From NCBI RefSeq assembly GCF_004682015.1, contig NZ_SMLM01000002.1, positions 868,001-932,000 of the forward strand: 64,000 bases of DNA. The letters run 5' to 3'. The notes beneath the pieces were generated by a model. It had not been told where the DNA came from, did no database searches, and saw nothing but the letters and a program-made list of their open reading frames with translations. Made by a program: the position numbers and the translations under genes. Of this stretch, positions 45,359-53,856 are shown one piece after another. Every line of letters starts with the position of its first letter. Position 1 is the stretch's first letter. The stretch is from Ramlibacter henchirensis. GTDB taxonomy: Bacteria; Pseudomonadota; Gammaproteobacteria; Burkholderiales; Burkholderiaceae_C.

Positions 45359-46545
45359 CCGCCTCTGCTGTCGTGATGTTCGGCGGGCGCGTTGGGCGAA
45401 TGGATTTCCGCGGGCTTGCGCCGCACGAGCGAAGCCGCGTCGTCCAGGGTTCGCACCCCAGCGATGGCAACCGCGATCATGAATTCGTTCCTGAGGATTT
45501 CCAGGACCCTTTCAGCTCCAGCCTGACCGCCAACGGCCAGTCCCCAGAGAGTCGGACGCCCGACCATGCAGGCGGACGCGCCGATCGCAACGGCCTTCAG
45601 GATGTCCGTGCCGGTGCGCACGCCGCCGTCCATCAGCAAGCGCGGCGAGCTGCCGGCTTGCTGCCGGATGGCATCCAGCGCATCAATCGACGCCGGCACA
45701 TCGTCCAGCTGGCGGCCGCCATGGTTGGAAACGATCACGCCGTCCGCGCCAACCTCATGCGCATGCTGGACGTCTTCTCCTGAGAGGAGCCCCTTGAGGA
45801 TGAGCTTGCCCTTCCACTGCGCCCGGATGGCCTCGACATCGTCCCACGTGACCGACGCATCGAATGAGTGGCCGGCCTTCTTCGCGCTACGGAGGAAGGA
45901 GCCCTGCGTGTTGTCGATGTTGCCGAATCGCACCGGGTTGAACAGGGCAGAGAGACTCCATGAGGGGTGCGTCGCAAAGTCCATGAACGTGCGAACGTCC
46001 TTGCGCAGCGGCAGACGCCAGCCATTCTCCAGGTCCCGCCAGCGCTTGCCATGCGCAGGCTGGTCCAGCGCCAGGCACAGGGTCTTGCACCCCACCGCCT
46101 GGGCGCGATGCAGGAGCGAAGCTGTCTTCTCGCGGTCCGTGATTATGTAGAGCTGAAACCAGAGATCGCAGTCCGGAGCGCCGCGCGCGACGTCTTCCAT
46201 CGGAGCGACGGACATCGTCGACAGGCAGAAGGGCACGCCGAACCGGGCCGCCGCTTTCGCCAGGAGGATCTCGCCGTCCGGCCGCAGGAGGCCGGCCAGG
46301 CCCGTGGGCGCGATTCCGAGCGGCATCGACCATTTGCTGCCGGCAGCCTGTACGCTGACGTCGACCTTCGTCGTGTCACGTGCGACGCGCGGAATAAATT
46401 GCCAGCGCGAAAAGGCTTCCTCGTTGTCGCGCAGCGTGTTCTCCCTGGTGGCTCCACCGTCCACAAAGTCGAAAACCACTTTCGGTAGCCGCCGGCGAGC
46501 CGCCGCCCGCATCGCGGCGACAGAATGAATGTCGTCGACTCTCAT
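45355..46545 (-). CDS. FMN-dependent alpha-hydroxy acid dehydrogenase/oxidase
   Basis: 396 residues from MRVDDIHSVAAMRAAARRRL. It has VFDFVDGGATRENTLRDNEE, MPLGIAPTGLAGL, WFQLYIITDREKT, LILKGLLSGEDVQHAHEVGA, the active-site SNHGGRQLDD (catalytic His, substrate Arg) and LLMDGGVRTGTDILKAVAIG. This is the LldD/mandelate/glycolate oxidase family, giving 2-oxo acids from 2-hydroxy acids. It follows the TauD gene by 31 bases; a TauD hydroxylation followed by hydroxy-acid oxidation is a plausible sequence. Confidence 0.95.
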   Translation of the reverse strand: MRVDDIHSVAAMRAAARRRLPKVVFDFVDGGATRENTLRDNEEAFSRWQFIPRVARDTTKVDVSVQAAGSKWSMPLGIAPTGLAGLLRPDGEILLAKAAARFGVPFCLSTMSVAPMEDVARGAPDCDLWFQLYIITDREKTASLLHRAQAVGCKTLCLALDQPAHGKRWRDLENGWRLPLRKDVRTFMDFATHPSWSLSALFNPVRFGNIDNTQGSFLRSAKKAGHSFDASVTWDDVEAIRAQWKGKLILKGLLSGEDVQHAHEVGADGVIVSNHGGRQLDDVPASIDALDAIRQQAGSSPRLLMDGGVRTGTDILKAVAIGASACMVGRPTLWGLAVGGQAGAERVLEILRNEFMIAVAIAGVRTLDDAASLVRRKPAEIHSPNAPAEHHDSRGG

Positions 46546-46576
46546 GAAGCCATCGCAGGATTCGCCTGCATCTTCT

Positions 46577-47464
46577 CTATGCTCCCTGCAGAAGGGGCGC
46601 CACTTCGTGCGCGCCACCTTGCTTCATGCGGCGTACGAGCCGATCCTTGTAGGGAACCGCGCGATGCATGGTGGCGGCGTCATCCCACAGGACGAGATCG
46701 CGCGCCTGCCACATGTGGGTATACACGAATTGGGGTTGCGTCGCGTGCTCGATCAGCTCCTTCAGGAGCTTTCGTCCTTCTTCGACGGGCCAGCCGACGA
46801 TGTGGGAAGCATGGGAGGCAAGATAGAGTGACTTGCGACCCGTAATCTTGTTTACGCGCACAAGCGGCTGGGGAGCGGTGCGGCTCTTGTGCTCCTCGGT
46901 CAGCTGCTCGGGCGTCATCCCGGCCTGCAGCAGCGACCAGCTGCGGTCATGCTGCACGACGAGGCCTTGCAACTCGCTCTGACGCTGGCCCGAGAGCGCC
47001 TCCCACGCGCCGCGCATGTCCGCGTATTCCGTGGGTGGCGCATTGTGCGGCAACTCGCGCGCGTGCAGCGTCGTGATGCGGTGAGGCAGCGGGTTATAGG
47101 TGCCGTCCGAATGCCACTGCTGGTTGGAGCGCATGAACATCGCGCCCTTGTCGGTCATCGGCAGGATGTTGCCCTCCGCGTCCGCGTTGGTGACGTCGAT
47201 CAGGTAGCGGACCTCGGTCTGCGTCTCACTGAACGAAGCCGCTTTGGGCGGGCCGAACAGCTTGATGAAATTCAGTTGTTCCACATCTCCGATGCGCTGA
47301 TCGCGGAAAATCAAGACACCGTGCGCGGCGAGCGTTTTCTCGACCCAGGCTGCCTGCTCGTTGGACAGCGTGTTGCGCAGGTCCAGCCCCTCCACGGAGG
47401 CGACGAACTCGCCCTTGATAGGCTGGACACGAACGTTGGGACTATCAGGCGCGGCTGTTTGCAT
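46577..47464 (-). CDS. TauD/TfdA-family Fe(II)/2-oxoglutarate dioxygenase
   Basis: 295 residues. The iron-binding motif is NQQWHSDGTYNPLPHRITTL (HxD), the distal His is in WDDAATMHRAVPY and the 2-oxoglutarate Arg is in RLVRRMKQG. YLASHASHIVGWPVEEGR is typical of the TfdA/AtsK branch. AAGGAG precedes ATG 47464. It is first in the operon running to 42487 and lies downstream of a candidate TetR operator. It hydroxylates, and often thereby cleaves, small acid substrates. Confidence 0.93.
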   Translation of the reverse strand: MQTAAPDSPNVRVQPIKGEFVASVEGLDLRNTLSNEQAAWVEKTLAAHGVLIFRDQRIGDVEQLNFIKLFGPPKAASFSETQTEVRYLIDVTNADAEGNILPMTDKGAMFMRSNQQWHSDGTYNPLPHRITTLHARELPHNAPPTEYADMRGAWEALSGQRQSELQGLVVQHDRSWSLLQAGMTPEQLTEEHKSRTAPQPLVRVNKITGRKSLYLASHASHIVGWPVEEGRKLLKELIEHATQPQFVYTHMWQARDLVLWDDAATMHRAVPYKDRLVRRMKQGGAHEVAPLLQGA

Positions 47465-47521
47465 GTTGGCTCCTTCCTTGCCGGGCCGGGAAATCCTTGC
47501 CGGACCAGTTAGAATGATTTG

Positions 47522-47535
47522 CTACCGATTGGTAG
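47522..47535. promoter_or_regulatory. Candidate TetR operator (CTACCGATTGGTAG)
   Basis: A 14-base palindrome (CTACC-GATT-GGTAG) 58 bases upstream of the TauD start. Its core TACCG..TGGTAG recurs at 32688-32701 near a TetR gene. This suggests control of the TauD operon by one of the three related TetR proteins. Confidence 0.5.
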
Positions 47536-47647
47536 GAAGTAAATGTACAATTGGAACGCACCTTCCGATGTTGGTGGATACCCGTATGCCCCGGCAACTG
47601 AAGCCAATGCGGTAGAAAGGCAGTTCGCCGGAACACACAAGCAATCG

Positions 47648-47752
47648 ATGAGTTCACCCGCCGCCCTGCGCGTTGTTGCGACAGGCCTGCTCTTCCCGGA
47701 GGGTCCCGTCGCGGCTGACGACGGCACGCTGCTGGTGGCCGACAAGATTCGT
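47648..47752 (+). pseudogene. Relic of an SMP-30/gluconolactonase-like gene (N-terminus)
   Basis: ATG then SSPAALRVVATGLLFPEGPV AADDGTLLVAD, the usual first beta-propeller blade of SMP-30 lactonases. Similarity ends near 47750, where the sequence joins unrelated relic DNA. Confidence 0.65.
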
Positions 47753-47929
47753 CAAGCTGGGGCGACACCATTCGCGCCGCACGCGCGACAAGCTGAGTGC
47801 CACCCGGTCAGGGGTTGCGAAGTCCAAGGCTCACAAGGACAGCATTTGCCGACGCACACCTTGCATTGCCGGTAGTCCGCTGCCCGCACTGCTTGAAATC
47901 CGGCCGGCAGGGCGGCGCGGTGCGCAGGC

Positions 47930-48479
47930 ACCACTTCGACGGGAACGCGAAAGCAGTTGAAGGTCGTGAACGAAGCCATCGAACAAGTGATGGCGCTTTT
48001 CGCCGGGAAACGCAGATCCCACACTCCTGCAGGTCCTACAGAAGATTGCTGGAAGCAACTTGCTTGAGATCCCCGAGTCACTCCAAGTGCATGCTTCCGG
48101 AGTCCTTGAACAGGCCGAAGCCGAACAGATCGATGACGAACCGTCGGACCGCCAGTCAGACCGGGGCAGGGCAGTCAAACGCTTTCTGGCAGCGCAGTTT
48201 TCGCAGGTTGAGCCCTTCGCAGAGTATCTCAGCGGGAATGCGCATTTGGACACCCATCAGGGTGTAAAGGGCCTCGAATTCGAGCGTGTGATGGTCATCA
48301 TGGATGATGCGGAAGCCAAGGGCTTCAACTTCAAGTACGAAGATCTGTTCGGCGGCAAATCGGCGGGAGACAAGACTACTGAGAACACGCGACGCCTGTT
48401 CTATGTGACCTGCAGTCGCGCTGAAAAAGGCCTGGCTCTGGTCGCCTCGATCCGGAGCGCATACGCAGGTTTGTTCTGA
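47930..48479 (+). pseudogene. C-terminal relic of a UvrD/GajB-like superfamily 1 helicase
   Basis: LKVVNEAIEQVMALFAG, then a one-base shift near 48005, then NADPTLLQVLQKIAGSNLLE, THQGVKGLEFERVMVIMDD and TRRLFYVTCSRAEKGLALVA. The THQxKGLEF and RRLFYVTCSRA motifs are motifs V/VI of UvrD-type helicases. A short loop after LFGGK is typical of helicases found beside OLD-family nucleases in defence loci such as Gabija. The ATPase N-terminal domains and any partner gene are missing. Confidence 0.75.
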
Positions 48480-48845
48480 GGGAGAACTGGTTCACGGCAG
48501 AGGAAGTGGTCGTTGGCGTTCCAGCGTGAACGCTCTCTCCCCAAGCTGTTGCCGTCGCCTCCCGTACATCAGCAAGTTCGACCGGAGATAGTTGGCTTAC
48601 TGGCGAAGCCTCTTCTCAATCCTTGTCTTGCTCATCACCAGCTCTGCATCGCTCAGGTCGCAACGGGCTAAGACTCGTGTTGGCTGCCCCAGGAAGACGT
48701 CTGGCAGCCTCACAGTGCGACGTTCACGCAAAGCGGGACCAACGACGCCGGCGGTGCGCGAAAAACTGCTTGCCCAGGCCGTCGACCTTTCCGGCGAAGC
48801 GCCCGAGCCAGTCGCGTTTCGTGCGGCAATGCTCTCACTCATGCA
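48480..48845. other. Scar region, nothing assignable
   Basis: About 360 bases. A minus-strand ORF (MSESIAARNATGSGASPERS..., 48597-48842) overlaps the end of the flavoprotein relic by ATGA but has no recognisable family. Confidence 0.35.
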
Positions 48846-48955
48846 GCACTTTGCGGGACATCGAACTCCCTCTCTTGTCCGTTGACGAACCGCGCGGTGA
48901 CGGACGATTCATCCTGTACGAGGCCCACCAGCTCGTAGCCCACGGAAATGGGCGT
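48846..48955 (-). pseudogene. Relic of an FAD-dependent monooxygenase
   Basis: ISVGYELVGLVQDESSVTAR then FVNGQEREFDV matches the strand before the second FAD motif of aromatic-ring hydroxylases (usually G.E...L.QD.DGVTARF.NG). The flanking parts are gone. Confidence 0.55.
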
Positions 48956-49195
48956 CCTGGTCATTCGCCTGGACTGCGGATGTGAGGGCGGCATGCAGAT
49001 CGGCGCGATGGACCTGCAGGATCGGATGAAGGCGCTGGACTTGTGGGCACCGAACTCGCGGCGAGTCGTGGGACGAACAGGCGACGGTGTGTGCTCCCTC
49101 ACTCGCTCGAGTGATGAACTTGATCTTCTTGATTCCTGTGTACCCCTCGGTCACCATGTCCACTCCGGCTTCCTCGGAAGCGATCGCGGCCAAGA

Positions 49196-49480
49196 TTCGC
49201 CGATCATCACGAGCCGGGACGCACTGGGTCCGTACGGCGCTGTTGCCTGCGGCGCTTACGTGAGCAACTTCATGCTTGCCGCGCAGGCGCACGGTATCGC
49301 CTCTATCGCACAGGCAGCATTGTCGTCTTGGCCTGATGTCGTGCGGGAAGAGTTGCAGATCTCATCGGAACGCCGCGTCCTCTGCGGCATTTCATTTGGC
49401 TATGCCGATCTGGACACCCCGCAAACGGCTTCCGTACTACTCGCGCGCCATTGGACGATGTACTGCAATGGAGATATTGA
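49196..49480 (+). pseudogene. Relic of a nitroreductase-family flavoprotein (C-terminal half)
   Basis: LGPYGAVACGAYVSNFMLAA, QAHGIASIAQAALSSWPDVV and RRVLCGISFGYADLDTP are the conserved FMN-binding end of nitroreductases. After a frameshift the expected end NGFRTTRAPLDDVLQWRY and stop are still readable. Confidence 0.8.
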
Positions 49481-49621
49481 CCGTGGCGGGCGCAGCAAAC
49501 CGACGGACTCGCAATCCACCGGTCACCGCGGCCTCGATCCGGCGGAACAGGAAGCAGCCCGATTAAGGCCGCGAAGCAGCACTGGATGCCACCTCGGTAG
49601 CTCCCGCTCCCCGCTCAGTGC

Positions 49622-49641
49622 CCCATCCGAGCTTTGATGGG
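49622..49641. promoter_or_regulatory. Palindrome CCCATC-N8-GATGGG (copy 1)
   Basis: The same arms with the same 8-base spacing occur at 50765-50784, next to an HTH gene. The spacers are also similar (cgagcttt and actagttt). Copy 1 lies about 180 bases upstream of the AlpA relic. Probably operators of one DNA-binding protein. Confidence 0.5.
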
Positions 49642-49817
49642 TGCGGAGTAGCAGGGATTCAAATCCTTCTGGCAAGTGCTTGTGGTGGCTACCAGTTGTG
49701 CCCCATTGGATTAGCGATTACCCCGAAAAGTACCCCATAAGAGCTGCACCCTGTCCACGCAGACACGCTGCGCGTAGCTTGCCTCGCACTAGGATGCAGC
49801 AGAAGCGAGGTACACAC

Positions 49818-50034
49818 GTGGAACAACCAACCAGCGAATCCTCCGAGCCTGAGGATCGCCTGCTCCGACTGCCGGAGGTGCTGAGGCTGTATCCCGTATC
49901 CAAGTCCGCGTGGTACGCGGGCATCACGGCCGGCCGCTACCCAGCCGGCATCAAGCTGTCTTCGCGTTCCGTCGCGTGGCGCAAAGTCGGACATCGACGC
50001 CCTCGTCCGCGCTGCGATTGAAGACCGGGGCTAA
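49818..50034 (+). pseudogene. AlpA-type excisionase/regulator gene with one-base frameshift
   Basis: From GTG (AGCGAGG upstream): EQPTSESSEPEDRLLRLPEV LRLYPVSKSAWYAGITAGRY, then PAGIKLSSRSVAWRK. One extra G after AAA shifts the frame; removing it restores SDIDALVRAAIEDRG and a stop, the normal AlpA ending. AlpA-like HTH proteins regulate prophage or integrative-element excision, so this marks a lost mobile element. Confidence 0.82.
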
Positions 50035-50078
50035 CTCGCGCTAATGCGGAATTTAAGTGGGTTAGTTTCGCAGCGCGC

Positions 50079-50717
50079 CTAGGCCACCGCCCGCTTGGCA
50101 GCTCTTTTCGCGGGCGTTCTTTTCGCCACCGCGCTGCCCTTCCGCGCGGAGTTCTTCGCCGCCGTGCGCCGCACGCTTCTCGATTTTCCGCCTCGCGCCG
50201 TCTTAGACCTGGTGCGACGTTCAGCTGGAGCGATTGGAGACGCCTGCTTCCCGCTGGCAGATGGCTCCTCACTTCCGCCCTCCTGCCCTAGCCTCGCCGC
50301 CACCTCCCGCTTGCCGAGCCCGCGGACGGCCGCAATCTTCTCGACCTGCTGTGCGCGCGGGCGGGTCTTTCCACTCTCCCACTTGTAAACACTCAACGGC
50401 GAGACGCCCAAGATCTGCCCCATTGCCGCTGCGGAAATGCCGAAGCGTTGGCGCAGCTTGGCAAAACCCCTGGCACTGAAGCGGTGACGCTCAGATTGGG
50501 CCTCTTCGCTCACGTCGCTCACATTCCGAGCAGCACCACGGCCACTCCTTGTCGCCTTGGCGACCAACTTCTCCAGCGCGCCGATCCTTCGCTTCAACGC
50601 CGCTACTGCGCTGCGCTGCTGCGCCACCTGCTTCTTGAGTGCATCGCTGTCTGGCTTAGCAACTTTACGAGCAACGCGCGCGATTTCTTGCTTGAGGGCT
50701 GAGGCGATGTTTGGCAT
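50079..50717 (-). CDS. HTH DNA-binding protein with coiled coil and basic tail
   Basis: 212 residues in three parts. Residues about 5-60 are a predicted coiled coil (SALKQEIARVARKVAKPDSD, QRSAVAALKRRIGALEKLVA). Residues about 85-140 are an XRE-like HTH (FAKLRQRFGISAAAMGQILG VSPLSVYKWESGKTRPRAQQ). Residues about 150-212 are a Lys/Arg/Ala tail (KRTPAKRAAKRAVA) like histone H1 or AlgP. It may oligomerise and bind DNA non-specifically through the tail while the HTH reads a site, perhaps the palindrome just upstream. No enzymatic role is seen. Confidence 0.8.
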   Translation of the reverse strand: MPNIASALKQEIARVARKVAKPDSDALKKQVAQQRSAVAALKRRIGALEKLVAKATRSGRGAARNVSDVSEEAQSERHRFSARGFAKLRQRFGISAAAMGQILGVSPLSVYKWESGKTRPRAQQVEKIAAVRGLGKREVAARLGQEGGSEEPSASGKQASPIAPAERRTRSKTARGGKSRSVRRTAAKNSARKGSAVAKRTPAKRAAKRAVA

Positions 50718-50763
50718 GTAGCAGGCACGGAGAAGAGGGATCGCCATGCTATCGCACTCACCG

Positions 50764-50785
50764 ACCCATCACTAGTTTGATGGGT
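50764..50785. promoter_or_regulatory. Palindrome ACCCATCA-ctagtt-TGATGGGT (copy 2)
   Basis: Perfect 8-bp arms in the 98-base divergent region between the HTH gene and the unknown gene at 50816. A second CCCATC-N8-GATGGG lies at 49622-49641. Position and symmetry suggest an operator for the HTH protein. Confidence 0.55.
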
Positions 50786-50815
50786 ACTCGGGAACAGCTC
50801 TATTCAGGAACTCAT

Positions 50816-51529
50816 ATGCCCAGATTGCCAACTCCAATTTGCGTCCGACAGCTTCACACATCCGTTCTCGCGGTGCGTGACAGGCTCACAGAGGACGCTA
50901 GGAGCACGATCGATTTCGTGCTGGCCGACATGAGCGAAGACGCTCTTGCACTCATGTTCACGGAACTGTGCGCAACCTCGATCCTGATCTTCCTTGCAGA
51001 TGGGGCGTACCAACTGCCAGCGGGGAATCGGGCGCACCCCAATGCGGCCGGTAAGGCTCCACCCCGCTGGCTAGCGTGCGCGACGCGCGCGGGATCTCGG
51101 CTGAAGGTGGATAGCTTGGCGAATTCCGCAGCCCGGCCGAGCGCAGAACAGGCCCCGCCCCCTTCATTGGCGGAGACGCTCATGCGCTTCAAGTTCTTGA
51201 GAGGACTGGAGCCCATACTCCCCCAGGTCGCTGCCGTCGACGCTTACCTGGGTGCAAAGCTGAAGGAGCTGCAAAACCTAGGTGAAGCCTTCGCTGAAGA
51301 GCTCGATGGCTACAAGATCAATCTGGACCACACCTTGGCGGTCTCGCTCGAATCCGACGGCGCTGTCAAGCTTGAGCTCGGAGGACTTCACCGAAACTCG
51401 TTGCATCCACAAGCCCAGTCGCTCGCGATGTCGCGCGGCCGATTTCCGTACGAGCGTAGCGGCGTTCTCTTGGGCCGAGACCTTGAGATAGTGTCCTGCC
51501 TACTCCTCCAGCGGGCCGTCGGCCCGTAG
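50816..51529 (+). CDS. Uncharacterised protein
   Basis: 237 residues from MPRLPTPICVRQLHTSVLAV; an in-frame start at 50711 is less likely because it would span the operator. The N-terminal part is mixed helical (ARSTIDFVLADMSEDALALM). The middle is Ala/Pro-rich. The C-terminal half looks alpha-helical, ending in GRFPYERSGVLLGRDLEIVS. No signal peptide or known motif was seen. It is divergent from the HTH gene and may be controlled by it. Coding is supported by length and uninterrupted frame only. Confidence 0.55.
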   Translation: MPRLPTPICVRQLHTSVLAVRDRLTEDARSTIDFVLADMSEDALALMFTELCATSILIFLADGAYQLPAGNRAHPNAAGKAPPRWLACATRAGSRLKVDSLANSAARPSAEQAPPPSLAETLMRFKFLRGLEPILPQVAAVDAYLGAKLKELQNLGEAFAEELDGYKINLDHTLAVSLESDGAVKLELGGLHRNSLHPQAQSLAMSRGRFPYERSGVLLGRDLEIVSCLLLQRAVGP

Positions 51530-51649
51530 ACTTTCTTTCGTCCTGGCTGCCGTAGAGCAGGCTTCCATCTCACTGTGGTGCAAACGTGGTGGCCGCGAAC
51601 ACCTGATTTGCGCTACAAATCCCGAACTGCTTCGAGTTGGGAGGGTGAC

Positions 51650-52408
51650 ATGCGGAGGCTGCGTTTCTTCGTCTGCTGCGCGGCGGCAGTTGTTGCGATC
51701 GGGTGCGGCAAGGCGACCGAAACCATCATCCCTTCGGACATGAGCACCTGGGACAAGGAGCTCGCTCCCGTCGTCCAGAAGCTGAGCGAAGAAGATAAGA
51801 AGCACTTCGTGGCCTACGTTGCACGCATGAAGTTGGCGGAAGGATTGTCAGGAGGGAAGAACGCAATCCCCTTCGGCATGACCGTCGGGCAGGCCATCGA
51901 AGAGCAGAAGAAGTGGGCCGCGGAACTGGAGCAGCGGCTGGCGCGGGAGAAGGCGGAAGAGCAAAAGCGAGAAGCCGAAGCCGCCGCCCTGGTCCAGAAG
52001 CTCGTGGCGGAGAGCATCGAAATCGCACGGCGAATCAATGAAGCAGTTACCGTCACGCTCCTCGCCAAGAGGGAGCTTCCCAGAAGCTTCGAAGCTGGGC
52101 GCTATAGCGACTACCAGCAGATCGTGATCGGCATCCAGAATAACGCGCAGAAACCGCTGAAGGCGCTGTCAGGGCGACTGGATTTCATCGATGCCTTCAA
52201 CAAAGTCGTCGCGAAGGTTTACTTCGAAATCACGCGGGACGTGAAGCCTGGCGCCACATACAAGTGGACAGGCGGGCGCGACTACAACCAGTTCATCGAC
52301 GAGCACCGAGTGCTTTGGAACTTGGACGATGGGCAGTACAAGACTCGCTTCGTGCCTGAGACGCTGATATTCACTGACGGTGAGAAGCTCACCATGCCTA
52401 AGCTCTAA
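51650..52408 (+). CDS. Predicted outer-membrane or periplasmic lipoprotein with coiled coil
   Basis: 252 residues. A type II signal peptide (MRRLRFFVCCAAAVVAIGC, lipobox VAIGC) is followed by a short domain (KKHFVAYVARMKLAEG) and a long Glu/Lys-rich coiled coil (about residues 85-135, EEQKKWAAELEQRLAREKAE). The C-terminal beta-rich domain (DYQQIVIGIQNNAQKPLKAL SGRLDFID, FEITRDVKPGATYKWTGG) resembles domains of periplasmic proteins that bind partners. A GAGGGTG ribosome-binding site lies just before the ATG. The function is unknown; it is the best-preserved gene of the scar zone. Confidence 0.82.
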   Translation: MRRLRFFVCCAAAVVAIGCGKATETIIPSDMSTWDKELAPVVQKLSEEDKKHFVAYVARMKLAEGLSGGKNAIPFGMTVGQAIEEQKKWAAELEQRLAREKAEEQKREAEAAALVQKLVAESIEIARRINEAVTVTLLAKRELPRSFEAGRYSDYQQIVIGIQNNAQKPLKALSGRLDFIDAFNKVVAKVYFEITRDVKPGATYKWTGGRDYNQFIDEHRVLWNLDDGQYKTRFVPETLIFTDGEKLTMPKL

Positions 52409-52971
52409 GGGCTTGGATAGCGCCTGCCTCCCGCCGCTTTTTTCAGCAGTTCCTAGGCTACGTAAATCCCGGCTTATAGCGGGCTAGCCACTTCCCCTCA
52501 CCGCCGGGCAGCGGCGGCTCGGACGCCGCGAGGGTCTAGCGACGTGCCTCACGGCCATCGCCAACCTCGCGAATTTGCCCGACCGAGGAGCGCGATACTC
52601 GAGTTTGGTCAGTTCGGAAGCACGAGACCGAAAGCGCGATCGTAGGACCGCCGGATGAACAATCCGGCGGTCACTTGTCCTCGGGGAACAGCTGGGGGAA
52701 CCAAATGGCAGCTCGCGCTGCTTACCGGGACGTCGCCGCAAGGGGCGGTGCCATCGTGTTCAAGGTCCTAGACGTAGCTCGAACTCTGAAAGGCCGGGCA
52801 CCCCCGTCGCAGCGCCTAGGCGGCGGCTCTTGGGGCCAGCTCGGGACCGCACCGGTGATCTAGGCTTCGCGCGTCAATGTCCGCTTCCGACACCCATTGC
52901 GGACATCGCCCCTTTTGTCCGCCGGTGCGTATCTGGCTCGAGTCGCAACACCGAATCGCGGCCGATCTGCC
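52409..52971. other. Intergenic region with a perfect hairpin
   Basis: About 560 bases without an assignable gene. At 52646-52672 GACCGCCGGAT-gaaca-ATCCGGCGGTC forms a perfect 11-bp stem with a 5-base loop. There is no T-run after it, so it is more likely a REP-like or structural element than an intrinsic terminator. Confidence 0.6.
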
Positions 52972-53856
52972 AAGTCGGCACCGCGGGGTCGACCAATCTT
53001 TGGCTCATGTGCTTTTTTCGAGCCGTCAACCACACGAACCCGGTGCGGAAAATGCCTGGCGCGCGACCCATTGAGCAGCCATTTCGCCCAAGGGATCGTT
53101 CGGGTGGCGTCAAGGCGCCCTTTCGCGTCCCGCGGGAGCTGGTGCCATTCAGTGCGTGTAGTACGTTCGCGATCAGGGCGAGGCAGCGGCCGCGACCTCC
53201 CTCACGTCACGCCACACGAAGTGCGACGTGCGTTTTGCGATCAGCCAGTTGCCGCCGCGGCGAACGTATTCGTCATTGTAGGTCACGCCGCTGCTGGTTG
53301 TCGTGGTCTTGCCCGCCTTCGTGGCGACCAGCACGACCAGGCAATAGGACACGCCGGTGGCACGATCCCCGCGAATGTCCACCGTCTGCTGGCCGTTGTG
53401 GTGGTGTGAAGTTTGCGAGGTACTCGCCGAACCTCTGCCCGATCTGCTCGCGCCCTTTCAGCGAAGAGGTCAGCGCCCCACCGACATAGCTGTCCACGGT
53501 CGCGTCCTCGGTGAACAGCAACACCTGGCTCTTCACGTCCTTGGCGTCGGCCAGGTTGGAGAAGGTGTCGACCAGTGTCTTGAGGGCGGCCCGGTCCTCG
53601 ACGGACTGGATTCTTTGTTCAAGACTGAGTGGCTGTATGTGCTGGCGCTCCTTGCCCGTAGGCTGCTCGAGGGAGGTGCAGGCGCCCAGGAGGGAGAGGC
53701 CCACGGCTGCGGCAACTAAGACTCTGGTTGTACGTGGCATGAGGCAGTGCCGGAGCGGGGGGAACGGGTGAACTCTAACCCCGTAACGCTGACGGAAGCC
53801 GGACCGCCTAAGTTGAGCTGTCCGGCGCCGGAACAGTGGAAACTCCTTGAGCTGAC
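52972..53856. repeat. Long repeat, copy 1 (partner 63433-64000)
   Basis: Begins AAGTCGGCACCGCGGGG and runs past the lipoprotein relic into the sequence CCGGCGCCGGAAC. It is shared with the window's right end at roughly 90% identity, but in copy 2 one segment is missing and one is inverted. Confidence 0.85.
53173..53740 (-). pseudogene. SnoaL/NTF2-like lipoprotein gene with 8-base deletion
   Basis: From MPRTTRVLVAAAVGLSLLGA C (lipobox LGAC) through QRIQSVEDRAALKTLVDTFS NLADAKD, LFTEDATVDSYVGGALTSSL and REQIGQRFGEYLANF. Copy 2 of the repeat reads ANFNTVYHHNGQQTVDIRGD here. Copy 1 has lost 8 bases (within AACACCGTCTACC), shifting the frame near 53400. The rest (YVRRGGNWLIAKRTSHFVWR DV) is intact in the other frame. 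Confidence 0.88.

Noticed and set aside
49640..49675. tRNA 3' end or attachment-site remnant (GGGATTCAAATCC)
   Set aside because: The T-loop-like TTCAAAT is not flanked by a proper five-pair stem, there is no upstream acceptor or anticodon arm, and no second copy was found to define an att site.
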